Shown here one piece after another: positions 44,258 to 58,383 of a DNA stretch of 64,000 bases (position 1 is the first letter of the stretch; each line of letters starts with the position of its first letter). The stretch comes from Mesobacterium pallidum. Lineage in GTDB: Bacteria; Pseudomonadota; Alphaproteobacteria; Rhodobacterales; Rhodobacteraceae. The translations under genes were made by a program, and so were the position numbers. Where the stretch lies: assembly GCF_019966535.1 (NCBI RefSeq), contig NZ_JAIMID010000001.1, positions 248,001-312,000 on the forward strand, given 5' to 3'. A model generated the notes under the pieces. That model saw only the letters and a program-made list of their open reading frames with translations. It searched no databases and was not told the DNA's origin.

Positions 44258-44316
44258 CGGATCGCTGCGCGATCCGACCGGGGCGGGGGCCCGGAGGCTG
44301 GCGCCTCCGGGCCCCC
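44258..44316. terminator. Tandem strong hairpins downstream of glpX
   Basis: First, a 19-base palindrome centred in CGGATCGCTGCGCGATCCG (44258-44276); its TCGCTGCGCGATCCG half also occurs at 44231-44245. Second, a perfect 13-bp stem (44285-44297 with 44304-44316) on a six-base loop. No T-run follows. The 301-base gap 44212-44512 between glpX and glgB holds these, no gene, and presumably the glg promoter near the end. Confidence 0.55.
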
Positions 44317-44512
44317 GCGCGTTGCGCGGGATCCCAAGGTTTGCCCGTGACAGGGCCGGGGGCGGGCGGTTAGGGTTTGACTGATCGGGCCGTCGCGCCA
44401 CGTGGTGCAGCGGCGCGGCCTGGCGCGCAGAGGCCGAAATCGTTGGATTTCCGCCGATGATAGCGCTAACGTTGCCGGGAAAGGGTGCCATTTGGCGCCA
44501 AGGGAGGCCAGA

Positions 44513-46744
<2,232 letters not shown>

Positions 46745-46760
46745 AGGGGAGGATAACGTC

Positions 46761-48017
46761 ATGGAAACCACGCGACTGGCCCAACGGTCCATGGTCTTCG
46801 TTCTGGCAGGGGGGCGCGGCAGTCGCCTGAAGGAGCTGACCGACCGGCGCGTCAAGCCGGCCGTCTACTTTGGCGGCAAGACGCGGATCATCGACTTTGC
46901 CCTGTCGAACGCGCTGAACTCGGGCATCCGCCGCATGGCGGTGGCGACCCAGTACAAGGCGCACAGCTTGATCCGGCACATGCAGCGGGGCTGGAACTTT
47001 TTCCGCGCCGAGCGCAACGAATTCCTCGACATCCTGCCCGCCTCGCAGCGGTCCGGCAACGAGAACTGGTACCGCGGCACCGCCGACGCGGTCACGCAAA
47101 ACATCGACATCGTCGACAGCTACGCCATCGACTACGTGATCATCCTGGCCGGGGATCACATCTACAAGATGGATTACGAGCTGATGCTGCGCCAGCACGT
47201 CGAGGCAGAAGCCGACGTGACCATCGGCTGCCTGACCGTCCCGCGCGAAGAGGCCTCGGCTTTCGGCGTCATGGCCACGGACGCCAGCGGGCGCATCACC
47301 TCGTTCCTCGAGAAACCGGCCGATCCGCCGGCCATGCCGGGCGATCCGACCAAGGCGTTGGCGTCGATGGGGATCTATGTCTTCAAGTGGTCCTTCCTGC
47401 GCGACCTGCTGACCGCCGATGCCGAGGACACGGAATCGAGCCACGATTTCGGCAACGACCTGATCCCGGCCATCGTCAAGAACGGCAAGGCCATCGCCCA
47501 CCGCTTTGACGACAGCTGCGTGCGGGCCGAGGGCGCGCCGGCCTACTGGAAGGACGTGGGCACGGTCGATGCCTTCTGGCAGGCGAACATCGACCTGACG
47601 GATTTCACCCCCGACCTCAACCTCTGGGACCGCAGCTGGCCGATCTGGACCTATTCCGAATCCGTCCCTCCGGCCAAGTTCATCCACGACGAACGCGACC
47701 GCCGCGGCATGGCGATTTCGTCCATGATCTCGGGCGGCTGCATCATCTCGGGGACCGAGGTGCGCAACTCGGTGCTCTTCACCAACGTGCACAGCAATTC
47801 CTACGCCGTGCTCGACCACGCGGTGGTCCTGCCGCGCGTGGTGGTCAATCGTTCGGCACGGCTGCACAAGGTGGTGATCGATTCCAGTGTCGTGATACCG
47901 GAAGGACTTGTGGTCGGCGAGGATCCGGAGGAAGACGCAAAGTGGTTCCGCGTGTCCGAGCGGGGCACCACCCTCATCACGCAGAACATGCTGGACCGAC
48001 GAGCCGCGAGCAAATGA
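46761..48017 (+). CDS. glgC: Glucose-1-phosphate adenylyltransferase
   Basis: A 418-residue ADP-glucose pyrophosphorylase, the committed and allosteric step of glycogen synthesis. The nucleotidyl-transfer motif [19 protein letters not shown] is at residues 18-36. The catalytic Asp lies in [12 protein letters not shown], the substrate Lys region is FLEKPADPP, and a C-terminal left-handed beta-helix follows ([18 protein letters not shown]). GGAGG lies eight bases upstream of ATG 46761. The stop overlaps glgA by four bases. Confidence 0.97.
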   Translation: METTRLAQRSMVFVLAGGRGSRLKELTDRRVKPAVYFGGKTRIIDFALSNALNSGIRRMAVATQYKAHSLIRHMQRGWNFFRAERNEFLDILPASQRSGNENWYRGTADAVTQNIDIVDSYAIDYVIILAGDHIYKMDYELMLRQHVEAEADVTIGCLTVPREEASAFGVMATDASGRITSFLEKPADPPAMPGDPTKALASMGIYVFKWSFLRDLLTADAEDTESSHDFGNDLIPAIVKNGKAIAHRFDDSCVRAEGAPAYWKDVGTVDAFWQANIDLTDFTPDLNLWDRSWPIWTYSESVPPAKFIHDERDRRGMAISSMISGGCIISGTEVRNSVLFTNVHSNSYAVLDHAVVLPRVVVNRSARLHKVVIDSSVVIPEGLVVGEDPEEDAKWFRVSERGTTLITQNMLDRRAASK

Positions 48018-49444
48018 CCACGATCCTCTCCGTCGCCTCGGAATGCGCACCGCTGGTCAAGACCGGCGGGCTGGCCGACGTGGCCGGTGCGCTGCCCGGC
48101 GCGCTGGCGGGGGAGGGGTGCGAGATGCGCACGCTGCTGCCGGGCTACCGGGCGGTGCTGGCGCGGATGGACGGGGCGGCGGAGGTCGCGCGATTCGACG
48201 ACCTTTTCGGCGGGCCGGCGCGGCTGCTTTTTGCGCAGGTCGGCCCGCTGGCGCTCTACGCGATCGAGGCCGCGCATCTTTATGACCGCGAGGGCGGGCC
48301 CTACCTCGACCCGCAGGGGCGCGACTGGGCGGACAACCCGGAACGCTTTGCCGCGCTGGCTTGGGTCGCGGCGCATATCGCGACCCACGGCGCGGGCGAC
48401 TGGCGGCCCGAGGTGGTGCACGGCCACGACTGGCAGGCCGGCTTCACGCCGGAATACATGCACGCCATGGGCGCCCGCGTGCCGTTTGTCATGACGATCC
48501 ACAATGTCGCCTTCCACGGCAATGTCGAACCCGGTCGCATCGGCAGCCTGGGGCTCGACCCCTGGCGGTTCCGGCAGGAGCATTTCGAATACTGGGGGCA
48601 GGTCTCGGCGCTCAAGGCCGGGCTGACCGGCGCCGACCGCATCACCACCGTCTCGCGCACCTACGCGCACGAGCTGCTGACCGACGCTTTCGGCATGGGG
48701 ATGGAAGGAGTGCTGCGCGCCCGCAAGGGGGTGCTGAGCGGCATCGTCAACGGCATCGACACGGACGCCTGGAACCCGGCGACCGACCCGGCGCTGGCGG
48801 CGACCTACTCGACCCCGCGCGGCAAGGCGGCCAACACCGCCGCGCTGCGCGCCGAGTTCGGCCTGCCCGACGACGCGCCCGGTCCGCTGTGCGTGCTCGT
48901 CTCGCGTCTATCGGGCCAGAAGGGCATCGACCTGCTGATCGAGGCGCTGCCAGCCCTGCTGGAACGCGGCGGGCAGCTGGCGCTGCTGGGCTCGGGCGAT
49001 CCGCATCTCGAAAGCCTGCTCAAGGATTACGCGGCCACTCATCCGGGCGTGGCCGTCAAGATCGGCTATGACGAGGCGCTGTCGCATCGCATGATGGCGG
49101 GCGGCGAGGCGATCCTCGTCCCGTCGCGGTTCGAGCCCTGTGGCCTCACCCAGCTTTACGGTCTGCGCTACGGCACCGTGCCGCTGGTTGCGCTGACCGG
49201 GGGGCTTGCGGACACGGTCATCAACGCCTCGCCCGCCGCGCTGGCGCGGGGTGTGGCGACGGGGGTGCAGTTCTTCCCCATCGACGCGCTGAGCCTCGGC
49301 AACGCGCTGGCGCAGCTTTGCGACCTTTACGCGGACCCAAAGACCTGGGCCACGCTGCAACGCAACGGGATGAAGCAGCCCGTCGGCTGGGAAACCTCGG
49401 CCGCCGCCTATGCCGCGCTTTATGCAGAGTTGGTAACGGGCTGA
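48014..49444 (+). CDS. glgA: Glycogen synthase (ADP-glucose)
   Basis: A 476-residue GT5 synthase that elongates alpha-1,4-glucan from ADP-glucose. The KTGG motif lies at residues 15-18 ([16 protein letters not shown]). The GT-B C-terminal half has [12 protein letters not shown] and the nucleotide-binding [17 protein letters not shown] 48014 overlaps the glgC stop (ATGA), implying coupled synthesis. One base separates its stop from glgX. Confidence 0.97.
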   Translation: MTTILSVASECAPLVKTGGLADVAGALPGALAGEGCEMRTLLPGYRAVLARMDGAAEVARFDDLFGGPARLLFAQVGPLALYAIEAAHLYDREGGPYLDPQGRDWADNPERFAALAWVAAHIATHGAGDWRPEVVHGHDWQAGFTPEYMHAMGARVPFVMTIHNVAFHGNVEPGRIGSLGLDPWRFRQEHFEYWGQVSALKAGLTGADRITTVSRTYAHELLTDAFGMGMEGVLRARKGVLSGIVNGIDTDAWNPATDPALAATYSTPRGKAANTAALRAEFGLPDDAPGPLCVLVSRLSGQKGIDLLIEALPALLERGGQLALLGSGDPHLESLLKDYAATHPGVAVKIGYDEALSHRMMAGGEAILVPSRFEPCGLTQLYGLRYGTVPLVALTGGLADTVINASPAALARGVATGVQFFPIDALSLGNALAQLCDLYADPKTWATLQRNGMKQPVGWETSAAAYAALYAELVTG

Positions 49445-49445
49445 G

Positions 49446-51533
49446 ATGCGCGGAAATTTCCCGATCCTTGCGGGGCACCCCGATCCGCTGGGGGCCACCT
49501 TCGACGGGGATGGCGTAAACTTTGCCATCGCCTCTCGCCATGCCACCAAGGTGTCGCTGTGCCTGTTTGACGATGCGGGGCGCGAGAACCAGATCGTGAC
49601 CCTGCCGGAACGCAACGGTCATGTCTGGCATGGCTACGTGCCGGGGATGCGGCCGGGGCAGCAATATGGCTACCGCGTCCACGGGCCCTACGAGCCCGAG
49701 AAGGGCCACCGCTTCAACCCCTACAAGCTGCTGATCGACCCCTATGCGAAAAAGCTGACGCGCCACCCGATCTGGCACGATGCGCTCTTCGGCTACACGC
49801 CGGGCGACCCGGGCAGCGATCTCAGCTTCGACAAGCGCGATTCTGCCCCCTACATGCCCCGGTCGGTGGTGGTTGACCCGGCCTTTACCTGGGGTGCCAA
49901 GCCGCGCCCGAACACGCCACTTGCCGACGGCGTGATCTACGAGACCCACGTCAAGGGCATGACCGCCGGGCGGCGCGACATCGTGCGGCCGGGCACGTTC
50001 CTGGGGATGGCCGAGGATCCGGTGCTCGACCACCTCACGCGCCTCGGCATCACGGCGGTCGAGCTGCTGCCCGTCCACGCCTTCGTCGACGACAAGTTCC
50101 TGGTGGACCAGAAGCTGCGCAACTACTGGGGCTACATGTCCTACGGCTTCTTCGCGCCCGATCCGCGCTACCTGCACGGCGGGCAGATCGCCGAGTTCCA
50201 GCAGATGGTCGCGCGGTTCCATTCCGCCGGGATCGAGGTGATCCTTGACGTGGTCTACAACCACACGGCCGAGGGCGGCGAGACCGGGCCGACCCTGTCC
50301 TTCCGAGGCCTCGACAATGCCAGCTACTACCGGCTGGCCGAGGACAAGCGGTATTACATCAACGACACCGGCTGCGGCAACACGCTGAACCTCGACAACC
50401 CCTTCGTGCTGCGGCTGGTCATGGACTCGCTCAGGTATTGGGCCGAAGTGATGCATGTCGACGGCTTCCGGTTCGATCTCTGTTCGACGCTGGGGCGCAC
50501 GGCGGGCGGGTTCGACCGCGACGGGCCGTTCTTCCGCGCGATCCGTCAGGACCCGGTGCTGAACCGGCTCAAGCTGATCGCCGAACCCTGGGACATCGGC
50601 CCCGGCGGCTACCAGCTGGGCGCGTACCCTGCGCCCTTCGCCGAATGGAACGACACCTTCCGCGACGACGTGCGCAAGTTCTGGCGCGGCGACGACAGCA
50701 TGGTGGCCGGCATGGCCGCGCGGCTGACCGGCTCGGCCCAGTTCTTCGACCACGACGGGCGGGCGCCCTCGGCTTCGGTCAATTTCCTGACCGCCCATGA
50801 CGGGTTCACGCTGATGGATACGGTCAGCTTCAGCCACAAGCACAACGAGGCGAATGGCGAGGACAACCGCGACGGCCATTCCGACAATCACAGCGACAAC
50901 ATGGGGGCCGAGGGGCCCTCGCCAGATCCCGCGATCCGCGCCGCCCGCGCCCGGCGGCGGCGCAACATGATCGCCACCATGCTGCTGTCGCAGGGCACGC
51001 CCATGCTGCTGGCCGGGGACGAGATCGGCAACAGCCAGTCGGGCAACAACAACGCCTATTGCCAGGACAACCGCATCGGCTGGATCGGCTGGTCGGACCC
51101 GGACGACGCCTTTTTCGCCTTCTGCGCCAAGGCCATCGCCTTCCGCAAGGCGCATCCGATCCTGCGCCAGACCCGGTTCCTGCATTCCCAGCCGCGGCTG
51201 GTCGATGGCGCATCCGACCTCTTCTGGCGCCGCGCCGACGGCGCCGCCATGACACAGGAGGATTGGGACGATCCCGCCCTCCGCCTCGTGGTGGCCGAGC
51301 TGCGCATGGCCTCGGGCACGCCGGAATACGTGGCCCGCGAGGGCGCCCTGCTGGTGGTGCTGAACGCGGGCGAGGGGCTCGAGATCACGCCACCGCCGCT
51401 GCCCGAGGGCCGCGCCTGGCAGCGCCGCTTCGACACGGCCGAACCCGAGCTGATCGGCGCTTTCGACGGCACCTGCGTCGCGGCCCAATCGGTCGTGGTC
51501 TTCGAACAGGTCCCCGCCGTGCCCGTCCCGTAA
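49446..51533 (+). CDS. glgX: Glycogen debranching enzyme
   Basis: A 695-residue GH13 isoamylase-type debranching enzyme that cuts alpha-1,6 branches left by phosphorylase. It begins with a CBM48-like domain (GATFDGDGVNFAIASRHATK). The catalytic barrel shows DVVYNHTAEG, nucleophile Asp in GFRFDLCSTLGR, acid/base Glu in LIAEPWDIGPGGYQ and FLTAHDGFTLMD. Length and motifs are normal for GlgX. Part of the glgBCAX run. Confidence 0.96.
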   Translation: MRGNFPILAGHPDPLGATFDGDGVNFAIASRHATKVSLCLFDDAGRENQIVTLPERNGHVWHGYVPGMRPGQQYGYRVHGPYEPEKGHRFNPYKLLIDPYAKKLTRHPIWHDALFGYTPGDPGSDLSFDKRDSAPYMPRSVVVDPAFTWGAKPRPNTPLADGVIYETHVKGMTAGRRDIVRPGTFLGMAEDPVLDHLTRLGITAVELLPVHAFVDDKFLVDQKLRNYWGYMSYGFFAPDPRYLHGGQIAEFQQMVARFHSAGIEVILDVVYNHTAEGGETGPTLSFRGLDNASYYRLAEDKRYYINDTGCGNTLNLDNPFVLRLVMDSLRYWAEVMHVDGFRFDLCSTLGRTAGGFDRDGPFFRAIRQDPVLNRLKLIAEPWDIGPGGYQLGAYPAPFAEWNDTFRDDVRKFWRGDDSMVAGMAARLTGSAQFFDHDGRAPSASVNFLTAHDGFTLMDTVSFSHKHNEANGEDNRDGHSDNHSDNMGAEGPSPDPAIRAARARRRRNMIATMLLSQGTPMLLAGDEIGNSQSGNNNAYCQDNRIGWIGWSDPDDAFFAFCAKAIAFRKAHPILRQTRFLHSQPRLVDGASDLFWRRADGAAMTQEDWDDPALRLVVAELRMASGTPEYVAREGALLVVLNAGEGLEITPPPLPEGRAWQRRFDTAEPELIGAFDGTCVAAQSVVVFEQVPAVPVP

Positions 51534-51655
51534 CACCCGGGGCCGCTTGCGCAATTGGCCGCTGTCCCCGCTTGCCGCGCGGCGGAAAACCGTGGCAAAT
51601 GCCTGCGGAACGGGTAATTGCCCGGCCGCGCGACCAACCCAGCGACAGGATGACT

Positions 51656-54046
<2,391 letters not shown>

Positions 54047-54099
54047 GGGACTGGTCTGAACCCTAGCCCCGCCCAGAAACTAAGCCGCAAGCAAACCGC

Positions 54100-54117
54100 C
54101 TCGCCACTCAAGGCGAG
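54100..54117 (+). terminator. Weak hairpin after glgP
   Basis: CTCGCC/GGCGAG, a 6-bp stem with a six-base loop, is followed by CCTTATTCGTT about 55 bases beyond the glgP stop. A modest terminator candidate. Confidence 0.35.
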
Positions 54118-54487
54118 CCTTATTCGTTGTCATCTTGCGCCTTAGCCTGTCGGAAGAACCCAGCGCGGAATCAAGGCCGCAAGGCCGCCGCGCATCGCCG
54201 GGCCGCCCCCCGGTCCGGCGATTTGGTGAGGCTGGGTGCTCCCTTCGAAAGTTCTACGGATGTGGCCGGGATAAAGTGCCTCCCACGACCGTCGGATCGC
54301 CGTACCGCGGCCCGACGCTGCGCGGCTTGTTCGTGGCGGAGAGGTCCGTAAGGGGCTCGACACTTGCCGTATGGTCGATCCTGGCTTCCGGGCGAAATTG
54401 ATCGGCTTCGCGCCTTTGCAGCACAAGGCATTTATCAGGGTTGAGGCACACTTGGCGGTCCGGGCCGGGACCGGAACAAGCCCCACC
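54118..54487. other. Intergenic stretch without a recognised gene
   Basis: About 370 bases between glgP and the small secreted protein gene (convergent). Several short open frames exist on both strands but none resembles a known family. Nothing further is seen. Confidence 0.4.
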
Positions 54488-55006
54488 TCACCCCGTCGGG
54501 CAGACCTCGGGCAGGGCGCGCCCCTCGTGCCACTGGTCCACGCGCGGCGCGCGAAGCGACGTCCGCACCGCGACCTCATCCCCTTGACCGCGCCTGGCAA
54601 ACCCCCGGCCGTTCAGCAGGTTGAGATCGCAGAACCCCGCACGGTCCAGGTCAAGCGTGTCGTACCACTCGTAGGTCAGCCCGGCCACGCGATAGGCCCC
54701 GTCGCGCCAGGCGATTGTCAGCATCAGGTGCCAACGGTCGCGGCCGATACTCTCGTTCATCGAGCTCAGCCGGACCGAGCCGTTGGGCGCCAGCGACAGC
54801 GCGGGCTCCTGCCCGATCCCGCCTTTCCAGGCGATGTCGGGTGCCGCCACGACCCCGTCGATCAGCAGGTCGACCGTGCCTTCGCCCGTGTCGCGCAGGG
54901 CAAAGCTTTCGGCGCGTCCATCCCCGTTCAGGTCCGAAACCACCTGCTCGGAGGCCCCGAGCGGCCCCGCCGCAAGGCAGAGGCCAAGCAGCGCCGCCCG
55001 CAGCAT
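54488..55006 (-). CDS. Small secreted protein of unknown function
   Basis: A 172-residue protein. ATG 55006 gives a clean signal peptide (MLRAALLGLCLAAGPLGA, then SEQ). A start at 55033 would add nine residues ahead of it. Just after the signal, SDLNGDGRAESFAL has the spacing of a calcium-binding EF-hand/FG-GAP loop (DxNxDGxxE). The rest is beta-rich, with DGAYRVAGLTYEWYDTLDLD. No family recognised. It follows the histidine kinase gene by one base and is probably co-transcribed with it. Confidence 0.7.
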   Translation of the reverse strand: MLRAALLGLCLAAGPLGASEQVVSDLNGDGRAESFALRDTGEGTVDLLIDGVVAAPDIAWKGGIGQEPALSLAPNGSVRLSSMNESIGRDRWHLMLTIAWRDGAYRVAGLTYEWYDTLDLDRAGFCDLNLLNGRGFARRGQGDEVAVRTSLRAPRVDQWHEGRALPEVCPTG

Positions 55007-55007
55007 G

Positions 55008-56147
55008 TCAGGCCACGCCCAGCCGCGAGGCAAAGCGCATCTCGAGATGGGTGCCCGGGCCCGGCAACCAGTCGAGCACGGCGCCGATCTGCTCGGCCGC
55101 GGCCTGCATGATCAGCTGCCCCAGCCCGCGCCCCTGCGACTGGCCCGTATGGCCGATCCCGTCGTCGGTGAAGCGGGCGACCACGCCGCTGGCTTCTTCC
55201 AGCAGTTCCAGCTTGATGGTGCCGGCCCCGCTGTCCGGAAAGGCGTATTTCAGCGAATTTGTCACGAACTCGTTTGCGATCAGCGCCAGCGACGTCGCCT
55301 GCGCCGTCGCCAGGCGCAGCGCGGGCACGGCGGTGGTGATCGCCACCGTCTCGGGCGCGGTGCTGCGCAGGTTGCCGGCAAGGCGCTTGAAATACTCGGC
55401 GATGTCCACGTCGGTGCCGCCGCTCGAGGAATGCAGGATCTCGTGGATCTGCGCGATGGCCGAGACGCGCGCCTCGGCGGCCCGCAGCTCTTCCTTCACC
55501 TCGGCGTTGGGCGTGCGGTTGGCATGCAGCCTCAGCAGCGCCATCACCTGCATCAGCGAATTCTTGACCCGGTGATCCACCTCGCCCCGCAGCACGGATT
55601 CGCGGGCCAGCGCCTCGGTCAGCGCATCGGCACGGTCGCGGCTTTCGCGCAGGGCCATGCGCAGCTCGATCTGCGCCATCACCTGGCGCGACAGCACCTC
55701 GAGCGCCCGCCTCTGCATCTCGGTCAGCACGCGCGGCTCGCGGTCGATGACGCAGAGCGCGCCCAGCGGGGTGCCGTCCGAGGTGGTCAGCGGGGCGCCG
55801 GCGTAGAACTTCATGTCCACCACCCCGTCATTGACCAGCGGGTTGGTCGCCGTCAGGCTGTCGCGCGTGGTGTCCGGGATCTCGAACACCGACTTGCCCA
55901 GCATCGTGGTCGCACAGACCGACTGGTCGCGCGGCGTGCCGGTCGCCTCGATGCCGACCCTGGCCTTGAAGAACTGGCGGTCGCGGTCGACCAGTGACAC
56001 CAGCGCGATCGGCGTGCCGCAGATCTCGGATGCCAACTGGCAGATGTCGTCGAAGTCACGCTCGGCCGGCGTGTCGAGCAGCCCCAGGCGCGACAGGGTG
56101 GCCAGGCGCACCTCTTCATCCATCGGGACTTTCGTCTGCTTGGTCAT
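55008..56147 (-). CDS. GAF-domain sensor histidine kinase (HisKA_2 type)
   Basis: A 379-residue cytosolic kinase. A GAF domain spans about 25-165 (FDDICQLASEICGTPIALVS, and the FYAGAPLTTSDGTPLGALCV core). Then comes the HisKA_2 phosphoacceptor box EVDHRVKNSLMQ with His192, and an HATPase domain with its N-box in ALIANEFVTNSLKYAF and a G-box (DDGIGHTGQSQGRGLGQ). This kinase group is used in general-stress and light signalling of alphaproteobacteria. No response regulator lies beside it. The GAF ligand is not evident; there is no obvious chromophore cysteine. Confidence 0.88.
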   Translation of the reverse strand: MTKQTKVPMDEEVRLATLSRLGLLDTPAERDFDDICQLASEICGTPIALVSLVDRDRQFFKARVGIEATGTPRDQSVCATTMLGKSVFEIPDTTRDSLTATNPLVNDGVVDMKFYAGAPLTTSDGTPLGALCVIDREPRVLTEMQRRALEVLSRQVMAQIELRMALRESRDRADALTEALARESVLRGEVDHRVKNSLMQVMALLRLHANRTPNAEVKEELRAAEARVSAIAQIHEILHSSSGGTDVDIAEYFKRLAGNLRSTAPETVAITTAVPALRLATAQATSLALIANEFVTNSLKYAFPDSGAGTIKLELLEEASGVVARFTDDGIGHTGQSQGRGLGQLIMQAAAEQIGAVLDWLPGPGTHLEMRFASRLGVA

Positions 56148-56315
56148 GTGTGGAAGGTCCCCAAAACGTCGTGTCCGTAATTTCGGACGTAATGTTTAGA
56201 ATACGTGTCTTTTGGTCACACAACAAACCCTTTCGGGACGTCGTGGAAGTTTCCGGCGAATCGCCGCTTCGGCGGTCACTGGACCTGCTGGACGGGTTGT
56301 GGAACAGTCCGAAGC

Positions 56316-57242
56316 ATGACCACAGCTCTCCTGACTCACGCCGATTGCATGGCCCATGAAACGCCCGATGGACACCCGGAACGGGTGGCGCGGCTGGAAC
56401 ATGTGCTTCATGCGCTTGAAACGCTCGACCTCAAGCGGGTTACCGCCCCGCTGGTAGACGATTCGGATTTAATTCGAATCCATCCTCAAAGCTACATCGA
56501 CCGCATCCGCGCGGCGGCCCCGGCGACGGGCCGCGCCCAGCTAGACGCCGACACCTGGATGTCGCCGGGATCTTTCGACGCGGCCCTGCGCGGCGCTGGC
56601 GCGGTACGCGAGGCGGTGCGCATGGTCCTGGCCGGAGAGGTCGCCAATGCCTTCTGCGCCATCCGCCCGCCCGGCCACCATGCCGAGCGAGAGACGCCGA
56701 TGGGCTTTTGCCTGTTTGGCAATGCCGCGCTGGCGGCCAAGCTGGCGCTGGACGAACACGGGCTTGCCCGCGTCGCCGTCGTGGATTTCGATGTCCACCA
56801 CGGCAACGGCACCCAGGACCTGCTCTGGGACGAGCCGCGCAGCCTCTTCGTCAGCTCGCACCAGATGCCGCTTTGGCCCTGCACCGGCAAGCCGTCCGAG
56901 ACCGGCCCCCATGACACCATCCTGAACCTGCCCCTGCCGCCCGCCAGCGATGGCGCGATGATGCGGCAGCTTTACGAGGACAAGGTCTTTCCCCGGCTCG
57001 AGGCCTTCGCGCCCGAGCTGCTGATCATCTCGGCCGGCTTCGACGCCCACCGCGCCGACCCGCTGGCCGAGCTGCGCTGGGAAGTCGAGGACTTCACCTG
57101 GCTCACCGAGCGTCTATGCGAGATCGCCGCGCGCCACTGCGGCGGGCGGGTCGTCTCGACATTGGAAGGCGGGTATGATCTTGAGGCGCTGGCCGCGTCC
57201 TGTGCGGCCCATGTCAAGGTTTTGCAGGAGGCAGGCGCATGA
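56316..57242 (+). CDS. Histone deacetylase-like amidohydrolase family protein
   Basis: A 308-residue arginase/deacetylase-fold protein (acetoin-utilisation/HDAC-like). The active-site pair lies in PPGHHAERETPMGFC. The zinc ligands are in DFDVHHGNGTQD and SAGFDAHRADPL, and the final GGYDLEAL is typical. It removes acyl groups from lysine, polyamine or small-molecule amides; the target is unknown. Start ATG 56316 matches the family; a longer frame from 56205 does not. It overlaps xseB by four bases, an arrangement common in this group. Confidence 0.93.
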   Translation: MTTALLTHADCMAHETPDGHPERVARLEHVLHALETLDLKRVTAPLVDDSDLIRIHPQSYIDRIRAAAPATGRAQLDADTWMSPGSFDAALRGAGAVREAVRMVLAGEVANAFCAIRPPGHHAERETPMGFCLFGNAALAAKLALDEHGLARVAVVDFDVHHGNGTQDLLWDEPRSLFVSSHQMPLWPCTGKPSETGPHDTILNLPLPPASDGAMMRQLYEDKVFPRLEAFAPELLIISAGFDAHRADPLAELRWEVEDFTWLTERLCEIAARHCGGRVVSTLEGGYDLEALAASCAAHVKVLQEAGA

Positions 57243-57481
57243 GCAACAAACCCGTGGCCGAGATGAGCTTCGAGGAAGCCATGGCCGAGCTCGAGCGCAC
57301 CGTGGGCGCGCTGGAACGCGGCGACGTGGCGCTGGAGGATTCCATCAAGCTGTACGAGCGGGGCGCCGAGCTGAAGAAGCGTTGCGACGCCAAGCTGCGC
57401 GAGGCCGAGGAAAAGGTCGCCGCGATCACCACCGACAAGGACGGCAACCCGACCGGCACGACCCCGGTCGAGGGGCTGTAA
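57239..57481 (+). CDS. xseB: Exodeoxyribonuclease VII small subunit
   Basis: An 80-residue protein of normal XseB length. The pattern MSFEEAMAELERTVGALERG, followed by LEDSIKLYERGAEL, is diagnostic. It forms the regulatory subunits of exonuclease VII, which degrades single-stranded DNA from both ends; xseA is elsewhere. The ATG overlaps the preceding stop. Six bases separate it from ispA. Confidence 0.95.
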   Translation: MSNKPVAEMSFEEAMAELERTVGALERGDVALEDSIKLYERGAELKKRCDAKLREAEEKVAAITTDKDGNPTGTTPVEGL

Positions 57482-57487
57482 GGCGCC

Positions 57488-58357
57488 ATGTTCCCCGGAC
57501 GGCTGGCCAGCGCCGCCGCGCTGGTCGAGGCGCGGCTGGCCGATGTGATCGCCGCGCAGGGCGAGCTGCCGGTGCATCAGGCGATGGGCTGGGCCACGCA
57601 GGGCGGCAAGCGCCTGCGCGCCTTCCTGGTGATGGAAAGCGCCGCGCTGCACGGTGTCGGCCCCGAGCACGCGATCTGGCCCGCCTGCGCAATCGAGGCG
57701 ATGCACGGCTACAGCCTTGTCCATGACGACATGCCTTGCATGGATGACGACGACCTGCGGCGCGGATTGCCGACCGTCCACCGCAAGTGGGACGAGGCGA
57801 CGGCCGTGCTGGCCGGGGACGCGCTGCAATCGCTGGCGTTCGAGCTGGTGCTGGCGCCCGCCTGCCATCCCTCGGCCGCCGTCCGGGCCGAGCTGGCGCT
57901 GACGCTCGCGCGCGCGGCGGGCGCGCGCGGGATGGTCATGGGGCAGGCGCTGGACATCGCGGCCGAAACCGCCGCCACGCCCCTGACACTGGACGAGATC
58001 ACCGCGCTGCAGGCCGGCAAGACCGGCGCGCTGTTCGAATGGTCGGCGACGGCGGGCGCGATCCTCGGCCAGGCCGACCCCGAGCCGGTGCGCGCCTATG
58101 CGCGGGCGCTGGGACTGGCCTTCCAGATCGCCGACGACATCCTCGACATCGAGGGCGACGCGGCCCTTGTCGGCAAGGCCGTGCGCAAGGATGCCGAGGC
58201 GGGCAAGGCGACCTTCGTGTCGCTGCTGGGCCTCGACGGGGCAAAAAGCCGCGCATCCGAGTTGGTGACTCGGGCCTGCGATGTCCTATCTGGCTATGGT
58301 GACAGGGCAGACAGCTTGCGGGAAGCCGCCCGCTTCGTTATCTCGCGCGAAACCTGA
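57488..58357 (+). CDS. ispA: Farnesyl diphosphate synthase (polyprenyl synthetase)
   Basis: A 289-residue trans-isoprenyl diphosphate synthase making farnesyl diphosphate. The first Asp-rich motif is in [16 protein letters not shown], the second in [13 protein letters not shown], and the lysine segment is [32 protein letters not shown] is typical of IspA. It sits between xseB and dxs, so supply of isoprenoid precursors and their condensation are encoded together. Confidence 0.95.
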   Translation: MFPGRLASAAALVEARLADVIAAQGELPVHQAMGWATQGGKRLRAFLVMESAALHGVGPEHAIWPACAIEAMHGYSLVHDDMPCMDDDDLRRGLPTVHRKWDEATAVLAGDALQSLAFELVLAPACHPSAAVRAELALTLARAAGARGMVMGQALDIAAETAATPLTLDEITALQAGKTGALFEWSATAGAILGQADPEPVRAYARALGLAFQIADDILDIEGDAALVGKAVRKDAEAGKATFVSLLGLDGAKSRASELVTRACDVLSGYGDRADSLREAARFVISRET

Positions 58358-58383
58358 CGCCAGCCGCCAAGGCAGGGAAGACC

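Noticed and set aside
54118..54487. Hidden gene or IS remnant between glgP and the small secreted protein gene
   Set aside because: Frames on both strands were read (for example 54254-54451 minus), but none gave a convincing transposase or other family motif.
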